NCBI GenBank assembly: GCA_030430835.1
Contig: JAUIKJ010000040.1
Coordinates: 1 to 12,397, forward strand
Length of the DNA stretch: 12,397 nucleotides
Direction of reading: 5' to 3'
DNA from: Candidatus Hydrogenedentota bacterium
GTDB lineage: Bacteria; Hydrogenedentota; Hydrogenedentia; Hydrogenedentales; JAEUWI01
Shown here: positions 1 to 6,469 of the stretch, one piece after another
Layout: each line of letters begins with the position of its first letter
Position numbering within the stretch: the first letter of the stretch is position 1
Translations under genes and position numbers: made by a program
The notes under the pieces: generated by a model
Told to the model about the DNA's origin: nothing
The model's input: only the letters and a program-made list of their open reading frames with translations
Databases searched by the model: none

Positions 1-1615
1 ACTGGCGCACCGGATCCCGGAGAATCTCGATCGCCTGTTCGTGATCGCCCAATGCATAGTGGAGTCGGCCGATCATCGTTTCCGCGCGCGTACGCTTCGG
101 ATGGTTGGGATGGGATTCAACGAAGCGGGTGAAGAGGTCGAGGGCCTCGCTATTCAGGCGGTCCGCCTCGTCCAGGGTCGGTGCGTCGACCAGGGTCAGT
201 GCCCAGGCTGCGTCGAACTCGGCATCGGCCAAGTTCGGATGACCGGGATGCCGCTTTACAAATTGCATGAAGGAGAAGGAGGCCCGCTCGTACTGGTTGT
301 TTGCCAACTGCAGCTTTGCCTGGGCATAGAAATCGTCCGGCGACTGTAACTGCGGATAGATGAGATAGGCGGCCAGGGCCGTGCCCGCGCCGGCCATCGC
401 CAGGACGGACGCGGCGACAAGCAGGCGGCGTATCGCACGCAGCCTGCGCCGGGAAGGCGACTTTGATCGCCGCTTCACCGGGGCCGCGTCGTAGTCGTAG
501 GGAAGATCGTTCGCGGCATCGGCCACGGAGGTGTCGCCGGGGGCCTTCTCCTGCATCGGGGGCGCGGGCACCGTCGCATTCGCTGCGGGTGTCGCGGCCA
601 TGCTGCCCTCCAGAGCCTGCATGAGTTGCTCGGCTTCCGCGAGCTTGGGATTCACCTCGGGGCGGCGCTTCTCTTCGTGGAGCCGCGCCACGTTCTCCAA
701 TAAGGCGTCGAGATCTTCTTCTTCGGCCCGTGCCGATGCCGCTGTCGTGCTTTCGGATTTCGATGCAGGCTTCCGGAGGAACTCGTCTTCCGATGGAATC
801 TCAACGTCGGCAGGCTGTGCAAGCGGAGCGGTGTCCACGAGTTCCGGCACGATCGGCGTAGCGCCCTCCAGGATGGAATCCAGATCCTCCTCACGGGGCG
901 CGGGATCGGCCGGCGCCGCTTCCACTTGGGGCGGGGCCGCCTCATGCCCCGCGCCTACGGCGCCAAGCGCCGCCGCGTCGCGCAAATCCGCATCGTCTGC
1001 TTCAGTTGATTCGTCCGGTGGGATTGCGGTCGTGGTGACGGTGGGGGGATCGCTGGCTTCGGTCTCACGGGCCTGCACGGCTTCGGTCGGCGCGGTTTGT
1101 GCCTCGGTGACCGGCGCTTCTTTCGGCTCCGCGGCGGCTTTGGAATCCTCGGGTTGTTCCACGGTCGGCGCATCCAGGGGAGTCTGTGCAGGCTCGGTCT
1201 CGGGCGCGGTCTCCTGATGTGCCAGTTCGTCCGCGATCGAGCGGAAGCCATCCGCCGCGGGTGTCGGGTCCGCATCGCGTGGGGTTGCCGGCTCGGTTGT
1301 GCTCTCCATGGCATGAGGCGCCATGGCGTGATCGACATCACGAACGCCCGGCTCGTAGAAAGAAAGATCGTCGCGGGCCCGCGTCGCTGCCGCGTCCGCC
1401 GCTTCCGCTGCGCGCGGTTCGGGACGGGTAAGTCCTGTCATCTGGATGAAGTCAAGCTCGTCGTCGGTACCCTCACCGGACGCACCGTTTCCAAAACGGG
1501 TATCCTTCTCAAAGCCGTCGCGCAGGGAACTCTCGATCTCACCCAGTTGCCGGTTGAGAATGTCTTCGTCCAGTAGCGGTTCTGCCATGGCTTCCCCATC
1601 CGGGTCGTCGGACAT
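1..1615 (-). CDS. Single-pass membrane protein with long acidic cytoplasmic region and periplasmic TPR-like domain (C-terminus cut by window edge)
   Basis: The frame is open from an ATG at 1615 to the left edge, giving 538 codons with no stop. Residues 1 to about 375 are acidic and rich in Ala, Pro, Glu and Thr, so probably disordered. An Arg/Lys-rich stretch (about 379-397) precedes one hydrophobic helix at about 398-420, predicting N-terminus inside and C-terminus in the periplasm. After the helix come repeats resembling BamD/YbgF-type TPRs (for example FVKRHPGHPNLADAEF and FVESHPNHPKRTRAE). The ATG lies 3 bases after the stop of the upstream ATPase gene, so the two are probably co-transcribed and translationally coupled. 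A second start at 1588, preceded by GGGGAAG, is also possible. I do not recognise a named gene. By analogy with ExeA/ExeB it may be the membrane partner of the adjacent ATPase, but that is inference. The disordered region carries a repeated acidic Leu-Asp motif, described in the findings. Confidence 0.85.
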   Translation of the reverse strand, partial: MSDDPDGEAMAEPLLDEDILNRQLGEIESSLRDGFEKDTRFGNGASGEGTDDELDFIQMTGLTRPEPRAAEAADAAATRARDDLSFYEPGVRDVDHAMAPHAMESTTEPATPRDADPTPAADGFRSIADELAHQETAPETEPAQTPLDAPTVEQPEDSKAAAEPKEAPVTEAQTAPTEAVQARETEASDPPTVTTTAIPPDESTEADDADLRDAAALGAVGAGHEAAPPQVEAAPADPAPREEDLDSILEGATPIVPELVDTAPLAQPADVEIPSEDEFLRKPASKSESTTAASARAEEEDLDALLENVARLHEEKRRPEVNPKLAEAEQLMQALEGSMAATPAANATVPAPPMQEKAPGDTSVADAANDLPYDYDAAPVKRRSKSPSRRRLRAIRRLLVAASVLAMAGAGTALAAYLIYPQLQSPDDFYAQAKLQLANNQYERASFSFMQFVKRHPGHPNLADAEFDAAWALTLVDAPTLDEADRLNSEALDLFTRFVESHPNHPKRTRAETMIGRLHYALGDHEQAIEILRDPVRQ

Positions 1616-1618
1616 CGG

Positions 1619-2644
1619 TTAGGCGGATCCCTGGGTTTGGCGCGACCGTGCACTCAGCAGCAACGCCGCGGCGCGCTCATCACGCGATTGGGTGGTGGAT
1701 ACAACGGGCGTGCGGACCTCGGTGTCCGGCGCCTCGCGCTTTGGTGGGGCGGGCGCCACCGTGGCACCCGCGCCCATCAGCGCCGCGGCCAGGCGCGCGC
1801 GCTTGTCCGGGTCCGGCAAGGTGGTTTTCTCGATGGTGTGCACGATGATCTCGTGGCTGATCTTGCGGGTGCGCAACTGCGCGGCCACCAACAGGGCATT
1901 GCGGCACAGGGTGACAATGACGCGGGGGTTACCCTCGGCATAGGCATGAATTGCGCGCAGGGCAACTTCCTCAAACTGCGGGCCATTGCCTTCCTGGGCA
2001 CCGGCCTGAAACAGACGAAACTCGATAAAGTGCCGCATGTCCTCCAGGCTGACGGGGTGCAGGGTGTAGGTCATATTTACGCGCTGTGCGAAGTTCGGCG
2101 CGGCACGCAGTACTTCGACCCATTCCAACTGGGCGAAGAGGACGAGATTCAGGAGCTTGTGCTGCTGTGTTTCCAGGTTCTGCACCAGCCGCAGCAGTTC
2201 GATCTGTCCGCGTTTGTTCAGGTTCTGGGCGTCATCAATGATGAGTGTACAGACCCGGTTGCGGTTTTCCAGGAGGAAGCGATTGAGCGCTTCCATGTAG
2301 CAGATGAACGATTTCTCTTCCGGCCGCAGTCCGAATTGGGCAACGATACTCTCGAGTAACGCGAAACTCGTCCAGGACGGAATGGGAGAACCGAGCACCG
2401 CGGTGCAGTAGTGATCCTTGTCCGCCGCCATGCCTGTAATCAATTTACGCAGCAGCGTCGTCTTGCCCGTACCGTAATTGCCCAGCACGACCGCGATGCC
2501 GTGCCGCTCATCAATGCTGCTCCACAAGCGGAACAGGCATTCCTTGTGCTCGGGCGTGGCGTAGAAATACACCGGATCCGCCGTCGGCGCAAAGGGGTGT
2601 TCGCGCAGGCCGAGGAACTGCAGCTGGCTGTTTAGCTCTTCCAT
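1619..2644 (-). CDS. ExeA/GspA-like AAA ATPase
   Basis: The protein has 341 residues and a single AAA domain of the ExeA/GspA (also MshM) family. Visible motifs are Walker A GNYGTGKTT (55-63), Walker B LIIDDAQNL (134-142), an arginine in AQRV (188) at the usual Arg-finger position, and GNPR (238-241) as a sensor-2-like motif. The N-terminal phrase LGLREHPFAPTADPVYFY is typical of the family. In Aeromonas, ExeA with ExeB helps place the type II secretion secretin in the peptidoglycan; MSHA pilus clusters carry relatives. This copy has no transmembrane helix and no peptidoglycan-binding domain. Instead it ends in a polar, probably disordered tail (about 285-341), so it should be cytosolic and need a membrane partner, probably the gene that follows 3 bases downstream. 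A GGAGAT lies about 11 bases before the ATG, and a strong promoter sits about 120 bases upstream. Family assignment is firm; the machine served is inferred. Confidence 0.88.
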   Translation of the reverse strand: MEELNSQLQFLGLREHPFAPTADPVYFYATPEHKECLFRLWSSIDERHGIAVVLGNYGTGKTTLLRKLITGMAADKDHYCTAVLGSPIPSWTSFALLESIVAQFGLRPEEKSFICYMEALNRFLLENRNRVCTLIIDDAQNLNKRGQIELLRLVQNLETQQHKLLNLVLFAQLEWVEVLRAAPNFAQRVNMTYTLHPVSLEDMRHFIEFRLFQAGAQEGNGPQFEEVALRAIHAYAEGNPRVIVTLCRNALLVAAQLRTRKISHEIIVHTIEKTTLPDPDKRARLAAALMGAGATVAPAPPKREAPDTEVRTPVVSTTQSRDERAAALLLSARSRQTQGSA

Positions 2645-2766
2645 CCGGTGGGCCGATCTCCAATGATCCTTGCGCCGCCAATCGGTACGGAGATCAGCGG
2701 CTATGGTAAGTCTGTGAATATCAAGGCTTTAGCACTCGGTATACCGGCATCCTCACCACAGTGCTC

Positions 2767-2795
2767 ATAATAGCCGAGGGCGATTGGGGTGTCAA
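2767..2795 (-). promoter_or_regulatory. Sigma-70-type promoter for the ExeA-like/TPR operon
   Basis: On the minus strand the sequence reads TTGACA (2795-2790), a 17-base spacer, then TATTAT (2772-2767). That is a perfect -35 and a 5/6 -10 at ideal spacing. Transcription should start near 2760, giving a leader of about 115 bases before the ATG at 2644. No terminator-like hairpin was seen in the leader. Confidence 0.75.
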
Positions 2796-2878
2796 GCGAT
2801 AACTCCCCGCTTTGGCGTATTTTTTGCGGGATTTTCGGTGTTATTGAAGCCCACCGCCGGGACTCCGTTCCGGGCTAC

Positions 2879-2907
2879 TTGGCATTGCCGGCGGGGGATG
2901 CTATAAC
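2879..2907 (+). promoter_or_regulatory. Sigma-70-type promoter for the FHA/HD-GYP gene
   Basis: TTGGCA (2879-2884), a 17-base spacer and TATAAC (2902-2907) each match the consensus box at 5 of 6 positions. Transcription would start near 2914, leaving a leader of about 43 bases. This supports the ATG at 2957, since any start further upstream would lie before the transcript begins. Confidence 0.72.
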
Positions 2908-2956
2908 AAAACGGTCGATTGGGTTATTCTATGGATTCGAGCGGAGGTATCACCCC

Positions 2957-4669
2957 ATGGCCGGGACCCGGCTGATAGTCCTTTCTGGCCCGAACAAGGG
3001 CAAGGTGGTCCCAGTCAACGGTGCCCTGAGTATTGGGCGCGGGGCGGACAACGCCCTGCATCTGGACGACCTTCAGGTATCCCGGTCCCACGCAGTGATC
3101 GAGCGGCAGGCCAAGGGCTATGTGCTGCGTGACCTCGGCAGTGGTAACGGGACTTATGTCGGTGCGCGTCGTGTGCTTGAGTACCAACTGAAGCACGGCG
3201 ACGTGGTCCAGATCGGTCAGCAGGAACTGCGCTTCGAGCAGGAGGGCGCGGCCCCACAGGGCTACGAGACCGGTGTCCGCTTCCAGACCGAGGCGGACAG
3301 CCACTACGAGGCGGCCAAGGCCGCGACCATGTATGAGACCTTCTTTGCGTCGGCCTCGGCGGAAAAGGATGAGACCAAGCTGGAGGCGCTGCAACAGCGG
3401 CTGAAGGCGGTGTACGCGGCGAACCAGATCATCGCGAGTGAGAACGACCAGGCCAAGCTTTTTGAGCGGGTGCTGGAGGAAGTTTTCAAGTTGGTGCCGG
3501 CGCACAACGGTGTGATCCTGTTGAAGGACAAGATGACCGGCGAATTGATCACGGAGTACGTTAAGTCCGGTACGCCGAGCGAAGAAGTTTCCATCAGTTC
3601 CACAATCGTGCGGCGTGCCTTCGAGGATGGTGAAGCGGTGATGACCGTGGATGCCAAGGACGACTCCCGCTTCGGGCAGGGCGCGAGCATTATCATCCAG
3701 AATATCGCCTCGGCGATGTGCGTTCCCTTGCAGCACCACGACGAAACCCTCGGCGTCATTTACGTCGATACCCGCGGCACGACCAATGCCTTTGTCTCGA
3801 GCGACTTGGAATTGCTCGTGGCGGTGGCGGCGCCCGCGGCGATCGCGATCAAGAACGCGCAATACGTCGCCGCGATACAGCGTGCCTACGAAGACACGCT
3901 GATCGTGCTGGCGAACGCGATCGAACTGCGCGATCACTACACCGTGGGCCACACCTGGCGCGTGACCAATTTTTCCATGGTCATCGCCCGGGAACTGAAC
4001 TGGAGCGAAGAGAAACTGAAGGAAGTCCAGATGGGCGGCGTGCTCCACGACGTGGGTAAGATCGCCGTGGACGATTCGATCCTGCAGAAACCGGGCAAGT
4101 TGACCGACGAAGAGTATGCGAAGATGCAGGTACATCCCGAGCGCGGGGCGCGTCTGCTGCAGGATGTTGAGTTTCTGCAGTCGCTGATTCCCTATTGCCT
4201 GTACCATCATGAGCGTTTCGATGGGAAGGGCTATCCCTATGGCCTCAAGGGCGACGCCATACCCCTTGAAGGCAGACTGGTCGCGGTGGCGGATACCTTC
4301 GACGCGCTCACCAGCAACCGCCCCTACCGCAAGGGCCTGGATCCGGAAGTGGCGATCGCGGAGATCGAGAAGGGCAAGGGAACGCAGTTCGACCCCGATT
4401 GTGCGGATGCCCTGATTCGCGCCTACCGCGCGGGGAAGATCGATCAGATCTTGCAGGACTACTACAAGGACGAGAAGAGCATTGCCTGCCCCTTCTGCAG
4501 CACGCACATCCGGATCCCCGAGGGCGCCGCGCCGGGCCACGAGTTCGGTTGTCAGGTTTGTCACCGGCAGATCGAGTTGGACATGCAGAATGATGCCTGG
4601 TTCGGTAAACTGCTGCCGCAGAGTTCGAACCGCCTCACGCCGATCGAGCAGCCCATCGCGCGCAATTAG
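2957..4669 (+). CDS. FHA-GAF-HD-GYP-zinc ribbon signalling protein (probable c-di-GMP phosphodiesterase)
   Basis: The protein has 570 residues. Domains in order are: FHA (about 5-95; R28, S42-R43-x-H45, N64-G65-T66 all present, the phosphothreonine-reading residues); a linker; GAF (about 143-305); HD-GYP (about 312-498) with HDVGK (364-368) and HHERFDGKGYP (417-427) intact; and a C-terminal four-cysteine zinc ribbon (C511, C514, C532, C535). Intact HD-GYP domains hydrolyse c-di-GMP to GMP; FHA domains bind phosphothreonine partners; GAF domains bind small ligands. It has no membrane helix, so it should be cytosolic. The ATG at 2957 is chosen because GGAGG (2943-2947) lies 9 bases upstream and the FHA fold starts at once; an in-frame GTG at 2789 would add 56 residues without domain character and precedes the promoter. 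It lies opposite the ExeA-like operon and converges on a PilT-family gene, suggesting a role in pilus or surface behaviour. Domain calls are firm; ligand and targets are unknown. Confidence 0.92.
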   Translation: MAGTRLIVLSGPNKGKVVPVNGALSIGRGADNALHLDDLQVSRSHAVIERQAKGYVLRDLGSGNGTYVGARRVLEYQLKHGDVVQIGQQELRFEQEGAAPQGYETGVRFQTEADSHYEAAKAATMYETFFASASAEKDETKLEALQQRLKAVYAANQIIASENDQAKLFERVLEEVFKLVPAHNGVILLKDKMTGELITEYVKSGTPSEEVSISSTIVRRAFEDGEAVMTVDAKDDSRFGQGASIIIQNIASAMCVPLQHHDETLGVIYVDTRGTTNAFVSSDLELLVAVAAPAAIAIKNAQYVAAIQRAYEDTLIVLANAIELRDHYTVGHTWRVTNFSMVIARELNWSEEKLKEVQMGGVLHDVGKIAVDDSILQKPGKLTDEEYAKMQVHPERGARLLQDVEFLQSLIPYCLYHHERFDGKGYPYGLKGDAIPLEGRLVAVADTFDALTSNRPYRKGLDPEVAIAEIEKGKGTQFDPDCADALIRAYRAGKIDQILQDYYKDEKSIACPFCSTHIRIPEGAAPGHEFGCQVCHRQIELDMQNDAWFGKLLPQSSNRLTPIEQPIARN

Positions 4670-4719
4670 GTCGCCGGCATTGTAACTTCAGGTCGCTGCA
4701 TGGATGATCAATCGTCTTC

Positions 4720-4800
4720 TGTCATTTCGATCGCAGGGGGGATCCAAGACCTCTCCTGTTGGTCGAGGTGACAAACGGGTCCCTTCGGTCGAGGTGACAG
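4720..4800. repeat. Three-copy repeat between convergent genes, able to form a hairpin
   Basis: GGTCGAGGTGACA occurs twice as an exact direct repeat (4761-4773 and 4787-4799). An inverted, slightly diverged copy, TGTCATTTCGATC, lies at 4720-4732. Three T/C differences between the inverted copy and the others still allow G-U pairing, so the plus-strand transcript can form a 13-pair stem with copy 1 or copy 2, extended inward by CAGG/CCTG. No T-tract follows, so it is not a textbook intrinsic terminator, but its place in the 152-base gap between two stop codons suggests transcript ending or protection. It resembles dispersed intergenic repeats I recall from other bacteria (from memory, not searched). 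Confidence 0.6.
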
Positions 4801-4821
4801 CGGACGGGACGTGGTTTCTGG

Positions 4822-6327
4822 TCAATGCGCCCCGCGCACGGAATCCAGCCGCGGCACGGAGTAGGTGCCCATCTGGATCTGGTCGAACATGCTTTGATCC
4901 GTGGCGAACTCCTGGGCACGCGCCTGCGTGATGAGCCCCTGCTTCACGAGTTTGTGCAGGTACTGCTCGAAGAGGAAGGAGTGCGACACTGTCTGCTGCA
5001 TGCCGACGCGGATGTGATCCGTGTCGCCTTCAATGATGCCGTCCGCGATGGCCTTGACGTCGTTGAAGAGTATCTCCAGCGCCGGGATGCGGCCTCCGCC
5101 GACCATGGGTACGAGTCGCTGGCAGATGACGCACTGCAAGGCATCGCGCAACTGGAGCTTGACCAGATCCCGCTCGACCGGATCGAAAAAGCTTACGATG
5201 CGGTTTACCACTTCGCTTGCCGAGTTGGCGTGCAATGTGCTGATGACGAGGTGTCCCGTGGCCGCGGCGCTGATCGCCGCACGGATCGTATCCGGGTCGC
5301 GCATCTCACCGATGAGGATCACGTCGGGATCGTGGCGCAGTGCACCGCGGACCGCCTCGTTGAAGTTGTCGACGTCTACCCCGAGGCTGCGCTGCGAGAT
5401 GATCGACTTCCGGTTGCTGTGCACGTACTCGATCGGGTTCTCGATGGTGAGGATGTGCGCATTCCGGTGACCATTGATCCAATCGACCAGTGCGGCGCAG
5501 GTGGTGGACTTGCCACTGCCCGTCATGCCGGTGACCAGCAACAAACCGCGATGCAGGTTTGCCAGCTTGATCATCGTGTCCGGCGGAATGTGCAATTCGT
5601 CGAAGGACGGTATGATCTCGGGGAGGAAGCGCAGCGTGCAATGCGGTGCGCCCGACTTGATGAAGGCCGACACACGGGCGTAGCCCAGGCCAACCTGATG
5701 AAAATTGAAACTGGTCTGCCGGCTTTCCTCGAACTCTTTCCAGTACTGGTCCGAGGCGATGTCGCGGATCAAGTCACGTATCTGCATCGCGGACAATGGG
5801 CCGATCAGTTCACTCGACCGTGTGTCGTTGTCGATACGGAACACGGGGCAGGTGCCCGGGCTGAGGTGGACGTCGCTGGCCTTGTACTGCACCATTGCCT
5901 GGAAAAGCAGCTCAATGCTGATCGGATCGACGCGGTAGTTGCCGCCCGAGACCCGCCAGATTTCCGGCAGGCGCACCGCCGCGCTGAGGGTGCCCAGCGC
6001 GGCCTCCACCGATCCATTGCCCGCCGCACCGCGCCGGGGGCAGTCGACAAAGGTAAAGGCATCCTTCTCGCTCAGTTCGCAGGCGTCACCCAGTTCGCTT
6101 GCGGCCTGCTTCAGGTCCTTTGCAAGGGGGCTGTCCGAGCGGAACCGCAGGTGAAACGCGGACCACGGGGCTTCGAAGTCGTTGCGTTCCGCGATGAAGT
6201 CGAGCGCGCTGCTGCGCATCGTGACCTTGCGCGGCACCCCCTCGACGCGGCGCAGGTGCGTTTCGCCGATGCGAACCACATCCGCCAGGTTCCGCTGATA
6301 GCCCGTGCCCAATACGAACTCGTTCAT
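4822..6327 (-). CDS. PilT/PilU-family type IV pilus ATPase with extra N-terminal domain
   Basis: The protein has 501 residues. The ATPase part (about 135-470) is clearly PilT/PilU family: KASDVHLSPG (149-158) in the N-terminal PAS-like domain, Walker A GMTGSGKST (267-275), an Asp-box region with TIENPIEY (294-301), Walker B VILIGEMRD (336-344) and His box GHLVISTLHANS (358-369). Such hexamers hydrolyse ATP to retract type IV pili. PilT is usually about 345 residues; here about 130 extra residues precede the ATPase and match nothing I recognise. The AIRNLIRE segment of PilT is replaced by AIADGIIEGD at about 426-435, closer to PilU-like proteins. The start at 6327 is preceded by GGAGAG about 6 bases away; an open frame extends up to 6552 but crosses the promoter and enters the neighbouring gene. 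No pilus structural genes lie in this window. Confidence 0.88.
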   Translation of the reverse strand: MNEFVLGTGYQRNLADVVRIGETHLRRVEGVPRKVTMRSSALDFIAERNDFEAPWSAFHLRFRSDSPLAKDLKQAASELGDACELSEKDAFTFVDCPRRGAAGNGSVEAALGTLSAAVRLPEIWRVSGGNYRVDPISIELLFQAMVQYKASDVHLSPGTCPVFRIDNDTRSSELIGPLSAMQIRDLIRDIASDQYWKEFEESRQTSFNFHQVGLGYARVSAFIKSGAPHCTLRFLPEIIPSFDELHIPPDTMIKLANLHRGLLLVTGMTGSGKSTTCAALVDWINGHRNAHILTIENPIEYVHSNRKSIISQRSLGVDVDNFNEAVRGALRHDPDVILIGEMRDPDTIRAAISAAATGHLVISTLHANSASEVVNRIVSFFDPVERDLVKLQLRDALQCVICQRLVPMVGGGRIPALEILFNDVKAIADGIIEGDTDHIRVGMQQTVSHSFLFEQYLHKLVKQGLITQARAQEFATDQSMFDQIQMGTYSVPRLDSVRGAH

Positions 6328-6381
6328 GGCGCGCTCTCCACGTTGCCCAAAGCCGCCTCGATCCGCACTTCCCCGAAGGCC

Positions 6382-6410
6382 ATCATAGCGCCGGGACGGC
6401 CCCGGGTCAA
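6382..6410 (-). promoter_or_regulatory. Sigma-70-type promoter for the PilT-family gene
   Basis: On the minus strand the sequence reads TTGACC (6410-6405), a 17-base spacer and TATGAT (6387-6382); each box matches consensus at 5 of 6 positions. The start point should be near 6375, a leader of about 48 bases. The gene therefore appears to be transcribed independently of the reductase gene lying upstream. Confidence 0.7.
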
Positions 6411-6469
6411 AGCGGGAGAAAAGGGCGAAAAACCGGTTTGGGGGTGTCGGGCAAGCCCCTGTGACTTGC

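Larger units (their letters stand above)
2645..2956. other. Divergent intergenic region (312 bases)
   Basis: This region separates the ExeA-like operon (minus) from the HD-GYP gene (plus). It contains one near-consensus promoter for each direction, with the two -35 boxes about 83 bases apart. Between them is an imperfect candidate operator, CCCGC (2806-2810) facing GCGGG (2826-2830) around a 15-base loop, but that is weak. I see no small gene or RNA with support here. Confidence 0.6.

Noticed and set aside
531..1217. Ser/Ala-rich plus-strand frame opposite the disordered tail
   Set aside because: The minus-strand frame continues unbroken into a membrane helix and TPR-like repeats and is coupled to the ATPase gene.
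2879..2904. Possible sigma-54 site suggested by TTGGCA...GC
   Set aside because: The GC element is not at the required distance from the GG, while the sigma-70 reading fits with 17-base spacing.
2789..2956. Upstream GTG start adding 56 residues to the HD-GYP protein
   Set aside because: It lies before the predicted transcription start, lacks a ribosome binding site, and the extension has no domain character; the ATG at 2957 has GGAGG.
2924..4564. Long open frame (546 codons) antisense to the FHA/HD-GYP gene
   Set aside because: It mirrors the codon bias of the plus-strand gene, whose domains and catalytic motifs are complete; the antisense protein shows no recognisable domain.
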